A stretch of DNA of 64,000 nt. Source: Bacteroidales bacterium. GTDB taxonomy: Bacteria > Bacteroidota > Bacteroidia > Bacteroidales > WCHB1-69. The translations under genes and the position numbers were made by a program. The first letter of the stretch is position 1. Each line of letters opens with the position of its first letter. Positions 34,464 to 42,619 of this stretch are shown in pieces. Below the pieces are notes generated by a model. The model was not told the DNA's origin. It made no database searches and saw nothing but the letters and a program-made list of their open reading frames with translations. Where the stretch lies: contig JAFXTE010000019.1 of NCBI GenBank assembly GCA_017525245.1, positions 16,085 through 80,084 on the forward strand, read 5' to 3'.

Positions 34464-35702
34464 TTAAAAATCGTCCTTAACCATAACCCAACGATAGACC
34501 TGATCTCCCCGACGTACTAACTCCTTGACTTTCACGGAACAGTAAATGCCTTTCCCTACATTATCCACCTTTTGGTCCTCCACGCGGATTTCGGGCACGG
34601 TGTCTTCGTAAACACCTGTGGTAGGCCCGATGATGAGCATTTCATCACCGACAGAGAGTGTGTCCTCCTCCATACAAATTTCCGCCACGCCAAGCTTGCC
34701 AAAATAGTTGGTAATCTTGCCTATACGCCGTTTCATACGCGTAGCTTGCGAGCCATATCGGTCTGCCCATTCACCCATGGTGCGTCCTAAATAGTAGCCG
34801 CCCCAGAAATCCCGGTTATAGACGCTGCGCAAACGGGTCATCCAATCGTTTATTTTTTCAACACTAAAAGTCTGGTTATAAACAGATTCTAACGCCTCAT
34901 GATAGCATTCCGTCACCATTTTCACATACTCCGGCGAGCGTCCGCGACCTTCTATTTTCATGATAGACACTCCTGCACGGACAATTTTGTCAAGATAGCC
35001 GATGGTACACAAGTCCTTGGGCGAAAAGATGTACGGGTTTTCCACCTTCAGTTCAAGTCCGTCTTCAATGTCACGCACTTCGTAGGCACGGCGACAGGGT
35101 TGCAGACACGCCCCTCTGTTGGCAGGCGAGTTGTAATTGTCGAGGCTGAGGTAGCAGCGACCTGAAACGGCCATGCAAAGGGCACCGTGAATGAAAATCT
35201 CGATTTTGACAAGTTCTCCGCAAGGTCCTGTTATTTGCTGAATCTCAATCTCTTTGCAAATATCTGCGATTTGTTGGAGCGTACATTCACGTCCAAGCAC
35301 AACCACATCAGCGAATTGCGCGTAGTAACGCACGGCTTCCACGTTAGTGACATTACACTGGGTGGAAAGGTGGATTTCGATTCCGATTTCACGAGCGTAC
35401 TGGATAACAGCCATATCAGAGGCGATGATGGCGGTGACCCCGCACGATTTTGCCGCATCCAAAAGTTCATGCATCTTCGGCAACTCGTCATTATATATTA
35501 TAGTGTTGACGGTAAGGTAGCTTTTCACCTTGTGCTCTTTGCAGATGCTGACAATATTGGCCAGATCTTCTAAAGAGAAGTTGGCGGCAGAGCGGGAGCG
35601 CATGTTCATTGCCCCTACGCCGAAATAGACGGAACCGGCTCCTGCTTTGATGGCAGCCGACAGCGACTCATAAGAGCCTACCGGAGACATAATCTCTATC
35701 AT
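34464..35702 (-). CDS. Peptidase U32-family protein (TrhP/YegQ-like)
   Basis: A 412-residue protein of the U32 family. The N-terminal TIM-barrel opens EIMSPVGSYESLSAAIKAGA with VYFG. The U32 signature EIFIHGALCMAVSGRCYLS near residue 165 is followed by Cys-rich RGACLQPCRRAY, giving the four conserved cysteines that may bind Fe-S. Although named peptidases, TrhP-type members act in tRNA U34 hydroxylation; that role is likely here. The family N-terminus supports the ATG at 35702. In-frame ATGs at 35729 and 35756 exist, but the latter lies inside a palindromic repeat. It is probably co-transcribed with the upstream pseudouridine synthase gene. Confidence 0.88.
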   Translation of the reverse strand: MIEIMSPVGSYESLSAAIKAGAGSVYFGVGAMNMRSRSAANFSLEDLANIVSICKEHKVKSYLTVNTIIYNDELPKMHELLDAAKSCGVTAIIASDMAVIQYAREIGIEIHLSTQCNVTNVEAVRYYAQFADVVVLGRECTLQQIADICKEIEIQQITGPCGELVKIEIFIHGALCMAVSGRCYLSLDNYNSPANRGACLQPCRRAYEVRDIEDGLELKVENPYIFSPKDLCTIGYLDKIVRAGVSIMKIEGRGRSPEYVKMVTECYHEALESVYNQTFSVEKINDWMTRLRSVYNRDFWGGYYLGRTMGEWADRYGSQATRMKRRIGKITNYFGKLGVAEICMEEDTLSVGDEMLIIGPTTGVYEDTVPEIRVEDQKVDNVGKGIYCSVKVKELVRRGDQVYRWVMVKDDF

Positions 35703-35740
35703 AATCGTCGGATTGGTTAGTGATGCCATGCACGTCCCTG

Positions 35741-35770
35741 TGTTGAGACGTAGCACACAACGTCGCTACA
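35741..35770. repeat. 30-bp palindrome family, degenerate copy
   Basis: TGTTGAGACG, core TAGCACACAA, CGTCGCTACA: one substitution in each arm and a non-palindromic core. Its terminal TAG (minus strand) is the stop codon of the RluB-like gene. Confidence 0.7.
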
Positions 35771-36977
35771 GCGTGTTTTGAGCTTTCGGCTTGGCTAACA
35801 TTTTCAGAAAACTGACTTCATTTTTGGTGAGAAAGCGCCAACGGCCACGGGGAAGATCCTTTTTGGTAAGACCAGCGAAGATGACACGATCAAGTTTGAC
35901 CACTTCATAGCCGAGGGACTCAAAGATACGGCGAACAATGCGGTTTTTACCTGAATGGATGGTGATGCCGACTTCTTTTTTCCCTTCCCCTACATACTCC
36001 ACCTCATCAGGAGTGATTTTGCCGTCATAAAGTTCCACTCCATCATTCCGCAACAAATCCATATCCACAGAGGCAAAAGGCTTGTCCAGCTCCACATCGT
36101 AGGTTTTCTCGATTTCAGAGCTTGGATGGGTGAGTTTTTTGGTGATGTCACCGTCATTGGTGAAAAGCAGCAGTCCGGTGGTGTCGCGGTCAAGACGGCC
36201 CACGGGGTAGATGCGCTCCTCACATGCGTCGCGCACAAGCTCCATGACATTCGCACGGCCTCGTTCATCATCAGTGGTAGTGATGTAATCTTTCGGTTTG
36301 TTGAGCAGTACGTAAACAGGCTTCTCCCGCTGCAACACTTTGTCGCCATAACGTACCTCATCAGTGGGCATAACCTTGTGACCCATTTCGGTGACCACTT
36401 CCCCGTTCACGGTAATAGCACCAGTGGCTATGAGTACATCGGCTTCACGACGAGAACAGATACCCGCATTGGCAATGTATTTGTTAAGACGAATGGGGCC
36501 GTGCTTCTCCTCGTATTCCAATGACAGTACGCGCTGTTTGCGTGGCAAAGAACGGCCTTCAATCCTGCGGCGTTCAATAATTTCAGAGAGAATTTCTGAT
36601 TCGGCTACCACATCGCGACGACGCGGTTTGGAAGAATCCGCATCTTTACGGAATTCACGCTTGAAAGAACGGTCTCGCCCCTTCCCTTTGTCGTTTTCAC
36701 GGTCGTTCCTTCGGTTGCGACCATATCCACGATCCTTGTCTTGGTCGCTGTCAAACTTCCGTCCACGTGTGGATTTGCGTTCGCCGTCATTATCCCGACG
36801 AAAACGGCTTTTGGAGAATTTTTTGTCTGAAACTTCGAATTCTTCACCTTCTTCGTGTCCTCTTTTTCGATTTCCAGAAGAAAAAGAACGTTTTTTGCTG
36901 ACATCTGACTTTTTAGGAGACTTTCGTCTCGGTGAAAAATCCTCCTCGGAATTCTCCTTGTTAAACTTTCTGTTCAT
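35766..36977 (-). CDS. RluB/RsuA-family pseudouridine synthase with long charged N-terminus
   Basis: A 403-residue enzyme. Residues 1-~155 are a highly charged, Arg/Lys/Asp/Glu-rich low-complexity extension, probably disordered and RNA-binding. An S4 RNA-binding domain follows (RLNKYIANAGICSRREAD, ~163-205). The catalytic domain has the active-site motif GRLDRDTTGLL with Asp263, and GKNRIVRRIFESLGYEV. It isomerises uridine in 23S (RluB, U2605) or 16S rRNA (RsuA); RluB fits best. The Arg/Lys/Asp-rich extension is typical of Bacteroidota copies. The stop codon is supplied by a palindromic repeat. Confidence 0.9.
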   Translation of the reverse strand: MNRKFNKENSEEDFSPRRKSPKKSDVSKKRSFSSGNRKRGHEEGEEFEVSDKKFSKSRFRRDNDGERKSTRGRKFDSDQDKDRGYGRNRRNDRENDKGKGRDRSFKREFRKDADSSKPRRRDVVAESEILSEIIERRRIEGRSLPRKQRVLSLEYEEKHGPIRLNKYIANAGICSRREADVLIATGAITVNGEVVTEMGHKVMPTDEVRYGDKVLQREKPVYVLLNKPKDYITTTDDERGRANVMELVRDACEERIYPVGRLDRDTTGLLLFTNDGDITKKLTHPSSEIEKTYDVELDKPFASVDMDLLRNDGVELYDGKITPDEVEYVGEGKKEVGITIHSGKNRIVRRIFESLGYEVVKLDRVIFAGLTKKDLPRGRWRFLTKNEVSFLKMLAKPKAQNTL

Positions 36978-37005
36978 TGATAAATATCACAATTTGAAAA
37001 ACCTG

Positions 37006-37013
37006 CAAAAATA
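37006..37013 (-). promoter_or_regulatory. Promoter -7 box of the RluB-like/U32 unit
   Basis: TATTTTTG on the minus strand, 28 bp upstream of the ATG. Confidence 0.6.
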
Positions 37014-37115
37014 CGATTTTTTCAAATATGCTATGAACCGCTGTTTTGTCACAAATCCACAGATTCATACATCATAAATTGGCTATTCCTAAAAATCGTA
37101 TTTTTCCTCTGAAAT

Positions 37116-37145
37116 TGTAGAGACGTTTCATGAAACGTCTCTACA
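37116..37145. repeat. 30-bp palindrome family, core TTTCATGAAA
   Basis: Perfect palindrome with arms TGTAGAGACG/CGTCTCTACA, in the divergent gap before the LpxH-like gene. Confidence 0.9.
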
Positions 37146-37184
37146 GCGGCAATTTTATCTGTCTGTGTATATTCGTAATTTATG

Positions 37185-37192
37185 TACATTTG
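37185..37192 (+). promoter_or_regulatory. Promoter -7 box of the LpxH-like gene
   Basis: TACATTTG ends 4 bp before the GTG at 37197. The transcript would be almost leaderless. Confidence 0.5.
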
Positions 37193-37196
37193 CACC

Positions 37197-37973
37197 GTGA
37201 AAAATTCAATACAAAATACACCTATCGTTGAGCTCCACGGCAACTGTCTGTTCGTGTCGGACGCGCATTTCCGCACCCCACCGGACGAAGCCAGCATGGA
37301 TCGCGAACTCAAACTGGTGCAACTGTTCAAAAATCAAGAAGACAAACTCCAGCATATCTTCTTTTTGGGAGACATTTTCGATTACTGGTTCGAGTACCGC
37401 GACGTGGTGCCGAAGGGGTATGTCACGCTATTCGCTTGTCTGAAAGAGTTACATGCGCAAGGCACTCAGATTCACTATTTTACGGGCAATCACGATATGT
37501 GGGTGGAGAATTATTTCACACAGACCTTCGGTGCCACCGTCTATCATGAGGCACGACTGGTGTACATCAACGGACACCGTTGTTTCGTGGGCCACGGCGA
37601 TGGGTTGGGTGGAAAACAGCGCAAGTACCTGCTCATCAAGCGGATTTTAAACAGCAAGTTCAACCAGCGGTTGTACAGCATGTTGCACCCGAGACAATCG
37701 TTCGCCATCTCACGTTTCTTTTCTGAAAAGAGCCGCAACTCACATGATGAAAGCATGTTAATCTTCAAAGGCGAGGACGAATTCCAAGTGCAGTTCGCCC
37801 GTGAGCTGTTGCAGACAACGGATGTCGAGTTCTTCGTCTTCGCGCACCGGCACGTGCCCACACGCTACGAGCTTGCGCCAGGTCATCTTTTCTTCAACAC
37901 CGGCGACTGGCTGGATAATTTCAGCTACGTGACCTTTGGCACAGAGGATCCCGAACCTGTATTACATTCTTAA
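37197..37973 (+). CDS. UDP-2,3-diacylglucosamine diphosphatase (LpxH-like)
   Basis: A 258-residue calcineurin-type metallophosphoesterase. All five metal-site blocks are present: FVSDAHF, GDIFDYWFE, GNHDMWV, GHGDGLG and AHRHVPT. The spacing and the DYWFE element match LpxH, which cleaves UDP-2,3-diacylglucosamine to lipid X in lipid A synthesis at the inner membrane face. The start is uncertain. An ATG at 37182 lies upstream of the -7 box and cannot be used from that promoter; the GTG at 37197 is next. era follows after 12 bp, so the two are likely an operon. Confidence 0.87.
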   Translation: MKNSIQNTPIVELHGNCLFVSDAHFRTPPDEASMDRELKLVQLFKNQEDKLQHIFFLGDIFDYWFEYRDVVPKGYVTLFACLKELHAQGTQIHYFTGNHDMWVENYFTQTFGATVYHEARLVYINGHRCFVGHGDGLGGKQRKYLLIKRILNSKFNQRLYSMLHPRQSFAISRFFSEKSRNSHDESMLIFKGEDEFQVQFARELLQTTDVEFFVFAHRHVPTRYELAPGHLFFNTGDWLDNFSYVTFGTEDPEPVLHS

Positions 37974-37985
37974 ACATCGAACACT

Positions 37986-38900
37986 ATGGACAACCAACAT
38001 ATAAACATTCAGAACACCCCGCACCGGGCGGGCTTCGTGAACATCATCGGCAACCCCAACGTGGGCAAAAGCACGCTGATGAACCAGCTGGTGGGCGAGA
38101 AGGTCTCCATCATGACCTCCAAAGCGCAGACCACCCGCCACAGAATCAAGGGCATCGTCAATGGCGACGACTACCAGATTGTCTATTCCGACCTGCCCGG
38201 TGTGCTCGACCCCGCCTACATGATGCAGAAGTACATGATGAAATTCGTCACGGACTCGCTGCAGGACGCCGACATCATCCTCTACCTCATCGAGTGCGGC
38301 GAGACCAAGTACAATGAGGAATTGGTCGAGAGAATCAACAAGATGGGAATCCCCGTCGTGTTCATCATCAACAAAACCGACAAATACACCGAAGAGCAGG
38401 TGACGGAATCGAAAAACCACTGGCAATCGATTCTCCCCACCGCAGATGTCTTCGCCATTTCTGCATTGAAGGGCGTGAACATCGAGGCCGTGCGCAACCG
38501 CATCATCGAGCTGCTTCCTGAGTGCCCGCCCTACTTCCCGAAAGATGCCCTCACCGACCGCCCGATGCGTTTCTTTGTTTCGGAACTTATTCGGGAACAG
38601 ATCCTTTTGCAGTACAAGAAGGAAATCCCCTACAGCGTCGAAGTGGTGGTAGAAAGCTACAAGGAGGAATCCGACCTCATCCGGATAGCCGCGACCCTCT
38701 ACGTGGAACGTTCCACGCAGAAGGCCATCATCATCGGCAGCAAAGGTTCAGCCATTAAGAAATTAGGTACAGACGCGAGACTTTCCATCGAAGACTTCCT
38801 GCAAAAGCACGTCTTCCTCGACCTGTCCGTGAAAGTCCTCAAAGACTGGCGCAACAACGAGCTGCAGATGAAACGCTTCGGCTATTCTTTAGGAGATTAA
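37986..38900 (+). CDS. era: GTPase Era
   Basis: A 304-residue essential GTPase that binds the 3' end of 16S rRNA during small-subunit maturation. G motifs: GNPNVGKST (G1), AQTTRH (G2 region), DLPG (G3), NKTD (G4) and SAL (G5). The C-terminal KH domain carries IIIGSKGSAIKKLGTDAR. G3 is DLPG instead of the usual DTPG, and the switch II sequence LDPAYMMQKYMM departs from the common form; otherwise the protein is full length. It follows the LpxH-like gene by 12 bp. Confidence 0.96.
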   Translation: MDNQHINIQNTPHRAGFVNIIGNPNVGKSTLMNQLVGEKVSIMTSKAQTTRHRIKGIVNGDDYQIVYSDLPGVLDPAYMMQKYMMKFVTDSLQDADIILYLIECGETKYNEELVERINKMGIPVVFIINKTDKYTEEQVTESKNHWQSILPTADVFAISALKGVNIEAVRNRIIELLPECPPYFPKDALTDRPMRFFVSELIREQILLQYKKEIPYSVEVVVESYKEESDLIRIAATLYVERSTQKAIIIGSKGSAIKKLGTDARLSIEDFLQKHVFLDLSVKVLKDWRNNELQMKRFGYSLGD

Positions 38901-38906
38901 GGAATG

Positions 38907-38980
38907 TATTACGGAAAAGTGCGGAAAGGCGGAAAAGTGCGGAAACTTTTCCGCATGTTTCCGCTTTTCTGCATCAATTT
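38907..38980. repeat. 74-bp hairpin-forming direct repeat, left copy
   Basis: Matches 39411-39484 at 70 of 74 positions. Each copy has GCGGAAA tandems followed by their complement (TTTCCGC), so it can fold back on itself. The copy overlaps the 3' end of the GxxExxY gene and provides its stop codon. Confidence 0.9.
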
Positions 38981-39369
38981 CCGCAAAAATCTCTCAAATT
39001 TGAATTTAAAATCCGAACAGGGGTCATGAATTTTTCATTGAAATTATATAACAACCCCAACCGTTTCTCTGCTATCCCGATGTAGTTGCGGACCTGTGCC
39101 TTGTGTTGGTCAGTGAGCTTAGACACTGCCTTTACTTCCAAAATGATCTTGTCAAAGCAAACGAAATCTGCGAAGTAGTAGTGGTCAAGTCGCTGACCAC
39201 GATAATAAACATTGTAGCGTTTTTCCCTTTCGAATGGAATACACTGGTAATCAAGTTCTATAGCAAGTGCCTCTTGATATAGACTCTCTTGAAGCCCTAT
39301 TCCCAGCCTTTTGTGGACTTCGTACACGGCATTGTTGATGGCTGCAGATTCATTTTCAAAAACTAACAT
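38974..39369 (-). CDS. GxxExxY protein
   Basis: A 131-residue protein of the GxxExxY family, a PD-(D/E)XK nuclease-like fold of unknown role. The eponymous motif is GLQESLY (about residues 25-31), followed by YYFADFVCFDKIILEVKAVS, in which D and E-x-K match the nuclease core. These genes are scattered in Bacteroidota, often in variable intergenic positions. Here the gene sits exactly between two 74-bp direct repeats, and its last codons lie in the left repeat. This suggests a cassette. No convincing promoter is visible. Confidence 0.9.
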   Translation of the reverse strand: MLVFENESAAINNAVYEVHKRLGIGLQESLYQEALAIELDYQCIPFEREKRYNVYYRGQRLDHYYFADFVCFDKIILEVKAVSKLTDQHKAQVRNYIGIAEKRLGLLYNFNEKFMTPVRILNSNLRDFCGN

Positions 39370-39410
39370 TGCAATTATAACTTCTTGTTTGTTGTTTTTT
39401 CGGTAACATT

Positions 39411-39484
39411 TATTGCGGAAAAGTGCGGAAAGGCGGAAAAGTGCGGAAACATATCCGCATGTTTCCGCTTTTCCGCATCAATTT
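39411..39484. repeat. 74-bp hairpin-forming direct repeat, right copy
   Basis: Right-hand copy of 38907-38980. The start-to-start distance is 504 bp. Confidence 0.9.
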
Positions 39485-39529
39485 CTACAAATAGTGCGAA
39501 CGATTCATGTCAAGGTCATTAAAAAGACG

Positions 39530-39982
39530 CTAATCTTTCAACTTCTTCACTTTCAAGCTGATGAAAGCCTCCGTGATGGTGTTGTCATCGCCACAATCGC
39601 CTTTCTCATCATCGTCGCTGTCCTCGCCTGATGATTTCTGCTCCTTGGAAGACTCGTTCATCTCTTTGAGATGCACCTTGCTGAGATCAAGCAGCAGGTC
39701 GAATATCGGGTCTTCCTCGAATTCATGCAAGCTGTGATTCAGAAAGACAACGTCTTTCATCAATCGGAGAAGTTTGTGTATGAACATAAGGAAATCCTTT
39801 TGGGAGGCATGGAGCTCCATTTCGCCGTCCTGATCGGGAGAATCTTCTTCCTCCTGATTCTCTTCAGCAGACTCTTCTTTGACTGTTTCATTTTTGACAA
39901 CTTCATTCGTTGTCTCATTTTCTGCGGTCACCTTTTCGCCGCAACCCTTTTCGGGCAAATTTTCTTCATTGTTCTTTTTCAT
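39530..39982 (-). CDS. Acidic protein of unknown function
   Basis: A 150-residue very acidic protein. Residues 1-55 are Glu/Asn/Lys-rich low complexity. Residues ~58-110 form a helical hydrophobic core (KDFLMFIHKLLRLMKDVVFL, PIFDLLLDLSKVHL), and the tail is Asp/Glu/Ser-rich before a basic end. No signal peptide is seen, so it should be cytoplasmic. No family is recognised. The start at 39982 is chosen from the promoter at 40003-40033, which has an unusually good TTGACA-17-TATATTTG layout. Confidence 0.7.
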   Translation of the reverse strand: MKKNNEENLPEKGCGEKVTAENETTNEVVKNETVKEESAEENQEEEDSPDQDGEMELHASQKDFLMFIHKLLRLMKDVVFLNHSLHEFEEDPIFDLLLDLSKVHLKEMNESSKEQKSSGEDSDDDEKGDCGDDNTITEAFISLKVKKLKD

Positions 39983-40002
39983 AATGCTTAATTTTAGTCT
40001 TG

Positions 40003-40033
40003 CAAATATACAACACCAAAAAGCCTTTGTCAA
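40003..40033 (-). promoter_or_regulatory. Strong promoter of the acidic protein gene
   Basis: TTGACA (40028-40033), 17-bp spacer, TATATTTG (40003-40010). TTGACAAAGG also occurs at the Rpn gene promoter (46940-46970). Confidence 0.75.
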
Positions 40034-40169
40034 GAGTTTTTGAAAAATTTTTTAATACTGATAACCAACAGGTTGTAAATTGGGATAAATAATTTTAACA
40101 ATTATTAGTTAATTTTAATTTAAAATTTCGCTGATTTTTTGTGTTTGAGACGCAAAACCGAAAATAATG

Positions 40170-40177
40170 TATCTTTG
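40170..40177 (+). promoter_or_regulatory. Promoter -7 box of pta
   Basis: TATCTTTG, with TTTG at 40144-40147 as a possible -33 (22-bp spacer). It gives a leader of about 145 nt. Confidence 0.65.
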
Positions 40178-40189
40178 CCGCCGTGTTTG

Positions 40190-40237
40190 ACTTAAACTTA
40201 AACTTAAACTTAGACTTAGACTTAGACCTAGACCTAG
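40190..40237. repeat. Eight hexamer tandem repeats in the pta leader
   Basis: Three ACTTAA, three ACTTAG and two ACCTAG units in perfect 6-bp register, just after the pta transcription start. An imperfect TTCACTA tandem follows at 40254-40275. Confidence 0.9.
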
Positions 40238-40324
40238 ACTATGAACTTTGTCTGTTCACTATTCACTATTCACTGATCACTAATCATCATTGCCTTAAAA
40301 CATCATACATTAAATAAACAAACA

Positions 40325-41332
40325 ATGAACATTATCGAAAAAATCAAAGAAAATGCCAAGAAGGCCAACAAGCGTATTGTTTTGGCTGAAGGTGAGGAAG
40401 AAAGAAACTTAAAAGCGGCCGACATCATCATTGAAAACGGTTACGCCGCCATCACATTGTTAGGCAACAAGGCCAACATCGAGGCCAAAGCTGCTGAATG
40501 GGGACTCAAAAACATCGCGAAAGCAGATATCATTGATCCGCTGAACAACCCCAAGAAAGATTTCTACGCCAACATGCTGTACGAAATCCGCAAGAACAAA
40601 GGCATGACGATGGAGGAAGCCCTCAAGAAAGTCGAGGATCCGCTTTACTTAGCCACCCTGCTCATCAAGAACAAGGATGTTGATGGCGAAGTAACTGGTG
40701 CTCAACACGCCACAGGCGACGTACTCCGTCCCGCTTTCCAAATTGTAAAGACTTTACCAGGCATTTCCGTCGTTTCCGGTGCTTTCATCATGTGCTTCCA
40801 AGACAAGAAGTGGGGTGACGATGGCGTGATGGTCTTCGCCGATTGCGCTGCTGACCCGAACACCGACGAAAACAAGCTCGCTCAGATCGCGGTCGTCACG
40901 GCCCAAACCGCCCGCACCATCGCCGGTATCGAGCCTCGCGTGGCTATGCTGAGCTTCTCCACGAAGGGTTCCGCAAAACACGAACTGGTCGATAAAGTGG
41001 TCAACGCCACTCGCATCGCCAAGGAGATGGATCCCAACCTCGTGATTGACGGTGAGTTGCAGGCCGATGCCGCCATCATCCCGTCTGTAGGTGCTCAAAA
41101 AGCTCCCGGCAGCCCTGTCGCGGGTAAGGCTAACGTGTTGGTGTTCCCATCATTGGAAACAGGCAACATCGCCTACAAACTCGTGCAACGTTTCGCCGGC
41201 GCTGATGCCGTGGGCCCCGTCATGCAAGGCATGGCTGCTCCTATCAACGACCTCTCCCGCGGCTGCTCCGTGGAAGACATTGTCAGCCTCGTGGCCATCA
41301 CCGCTTGTCAGGCCGCAGGTAACACGTTCTAA
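40325..41332 (+). CDS. pta: Phosphate acetyltransferase
   Basis: A 335-residue cytoplasmic enzyme that converts acetyl-CoA + Pi to acetyl phosphate, feeding acetate kinase. It is the short form, consisting only of the PTA_PTB domain. Visible segments are VLAEGEEERNLKAADIIIEN, DGEVTGAQHATGDVLRPA, DGELQADAAI and VFPSLETGNIAYKLVQRFA with the CoA/substrate-binding residues of the family. It has its own promoter and a long leader containing a hexamer tandem repeat. The partner ackA lies 24 kb away on the minus strand. Confidence 0.95.
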   Translation: MNIIEKIKENAKKANKRIVLAEGEEERNLKAADIIIENGYAAITLLGNKANIEAKAAEWGLKNIAKADIIDPLNNPKKDFYANMLYEIRKNKGMTMEEALKKVEDPLYLATLLIKNKDVDGEVTGAQHATGDVLRPAFQIVKTLPGISVVSGAFIMCFQDKKWGDDGVMVFADCAADPNTDENKLAQIAVVTAQTARTIAGIEPRVAMLSFSTKGSAKHELVDKVVNATRIAKEMDPNLVIDGELQADAAIIPSVGAQKAPGSPVAGKANVLVFPSLETGNIAYKLVQRFAGADAVGPVMQGMAAPINDLSRGCSVEDIVSLVAITACQAAGNTF

Positions 41333-41350
41333 TATTTCGAATCCTCAATT

Positions 41351-41380
41351 TGTAGAGACGCAAAATTTTGCGTCTCTACA
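41351..41380. repeat. 30-bp palindrome family, core CAAAATTTTG
   Basis: Perfect 30-bp palindrome with the standard arms and a different palindromic core, between pta and the LolC/E-like gene. Confidence 0.9.
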
Positions 41381-41389
41381 ATTATATAT

Positions 41390-42619
41390 ATGTCTCAATT
41401 CTCCTTTCACTGGCAGTTGGCCCACCGCATTTTGCGCGAAAAGGGCAATCGCTTTGCCAAACCGATTATCCGTCTTTCGGCGTTCGGTGTCGCGCTCGGT
41501 GTGGTCATCATGCTGGCGGCCATCGGTGTCACAGCCGGTTACAAACAGGTGATTGAGGAAAAGGTGGTGGCCATGGGACAGCACATCCGCATCTCTCATT
41601 ACGATCGGAATTACTCCCACGAACAAACACCCATTGTCCTGAATGACACACTGTTACAAGAATTGCGACGGAATCCGGAAGTCAGTTCCATCCAACCCTA
41701 CGCCACGAAGGTGGGAATCATCAAAACAGCCGATCAGGTGGAAGGTGTTGTGCTGAAAGGTGTGGACGCTTCTTTCAATGGCCGGCAATTCGTCCGGAAT
41801 ATCGTGGAAGGTGACACTTTGCTGTTAAACGATACCGTTGCCGACAACCACATCATTCTTTCCAAACAGCTGGCTGACAAATTGCAAATCAAGTTGGGAG
41901 ACAAAGTGCGCACCTATTTCGTGCAGGATCCGCCAAGACAGCGAAGCTTCACTTTGACAGGTGTTTACGAGACAGGTCTGCCCGAATATGATGCCAAATT
42001 CGCCTTGGTGGATCTCCGTCATGTGCAGAAACTCAACGACTGGAATCCTCAACAGGTGAGCGGTGTGGAAGTGCTCACCCATGATTACAGCAAAATAGAC
42101 GAAGTAGGTGAACAACTTCACCATCAAATAGATATAAACCTGAAAGCAGAAACCATAAAACAGATTTACCCCGAAATTTTCGACTGGATTGCCCTATTCG
42201 ACACCAACGTCTCTGTGCTGCTCATCATCACAACCTGCGTCTGCATGATTACGATGATGTCCATCTTTTTCATCATCATATTGGAGCGCACACGGCTAAT
42301 TGGTATTCTTAAAACCCTGGGAATGAAGACAAAACATGTGGTTCACACCTTTTTGATGGTGGCGGGTCGCACATTATTACAAGGGCTTTTGATAGGAGAC
42401 CTCATCGGCCTCGGTTTAGGAGCATTGCAACAGAAATTCCATCTCGTCAAACTTGACCCGGACACTTATTATGTCAACTTCGTACCCATCAAGTTTCAAT
42501 TTTGGGAAGTTCTACTGCTGAACATTGGCGTTTTCACGGCGTGCATGCTCGTGCTCGTCGTTCCTGCATGGATCATCAGCAAAAAAATATCACCCGTGAA
42601 AGCGGTGCAATTCGAGTAG
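41390..42619 (+). CDS. LolC/LolE-type ABC transporter permease
   Basis: A 409-residue inner-membrane permease of the FtsX/MacB fold. One helix near residues 28-50 is followed by a ~220-residue periplasmic domain, and three further helices at about 270-300, 320-345 and 375-400 include the sequence ERTRLIGILKTLGMK, a typical FtsX element. It would extract outer-membrane lipoproteins with a LolD ATPase (not in this window). The stop TAG is part of the palindromic repeat at 42615-42644. The pta stop is 57 bp upstream. Confidence 0.9.
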   Translation: MSQFSFHWQLAHRILREKGNRFAKPIIRLSAFGVALGVVIMLAAIGVTAGYKQVIEEKVVAMGQHIRISHYDRNYSHEQTPIVLNDTLLQELRRNPEVSSIQPYATKVGIIKTADQVEGVVLKGVDASFNGRQFVRNIVEGDTLLLNDTVADNHIILSKQLADKLQIKLGDKVRTYFVQDPPRQRSFTLTGVYETGLPEYDAKFALVDLRHVQKLNDWNPQQVSGVEVLTHDYSKIDEVGEQLHHQIDINLKAETIKQIYPEIFDWIALFDTNVSVLLIITTCVCMITMMSIFFIIILERTRLIGILKTLGMKTKHVVHTFLMVAGRTLLQGLLIGDLIGLGLGALQQKFHLVKLDPDTYYVNFVPIKFQFWEVLLLNIGVFTACMLVLVVPAWIISKKISPVKAVQFE

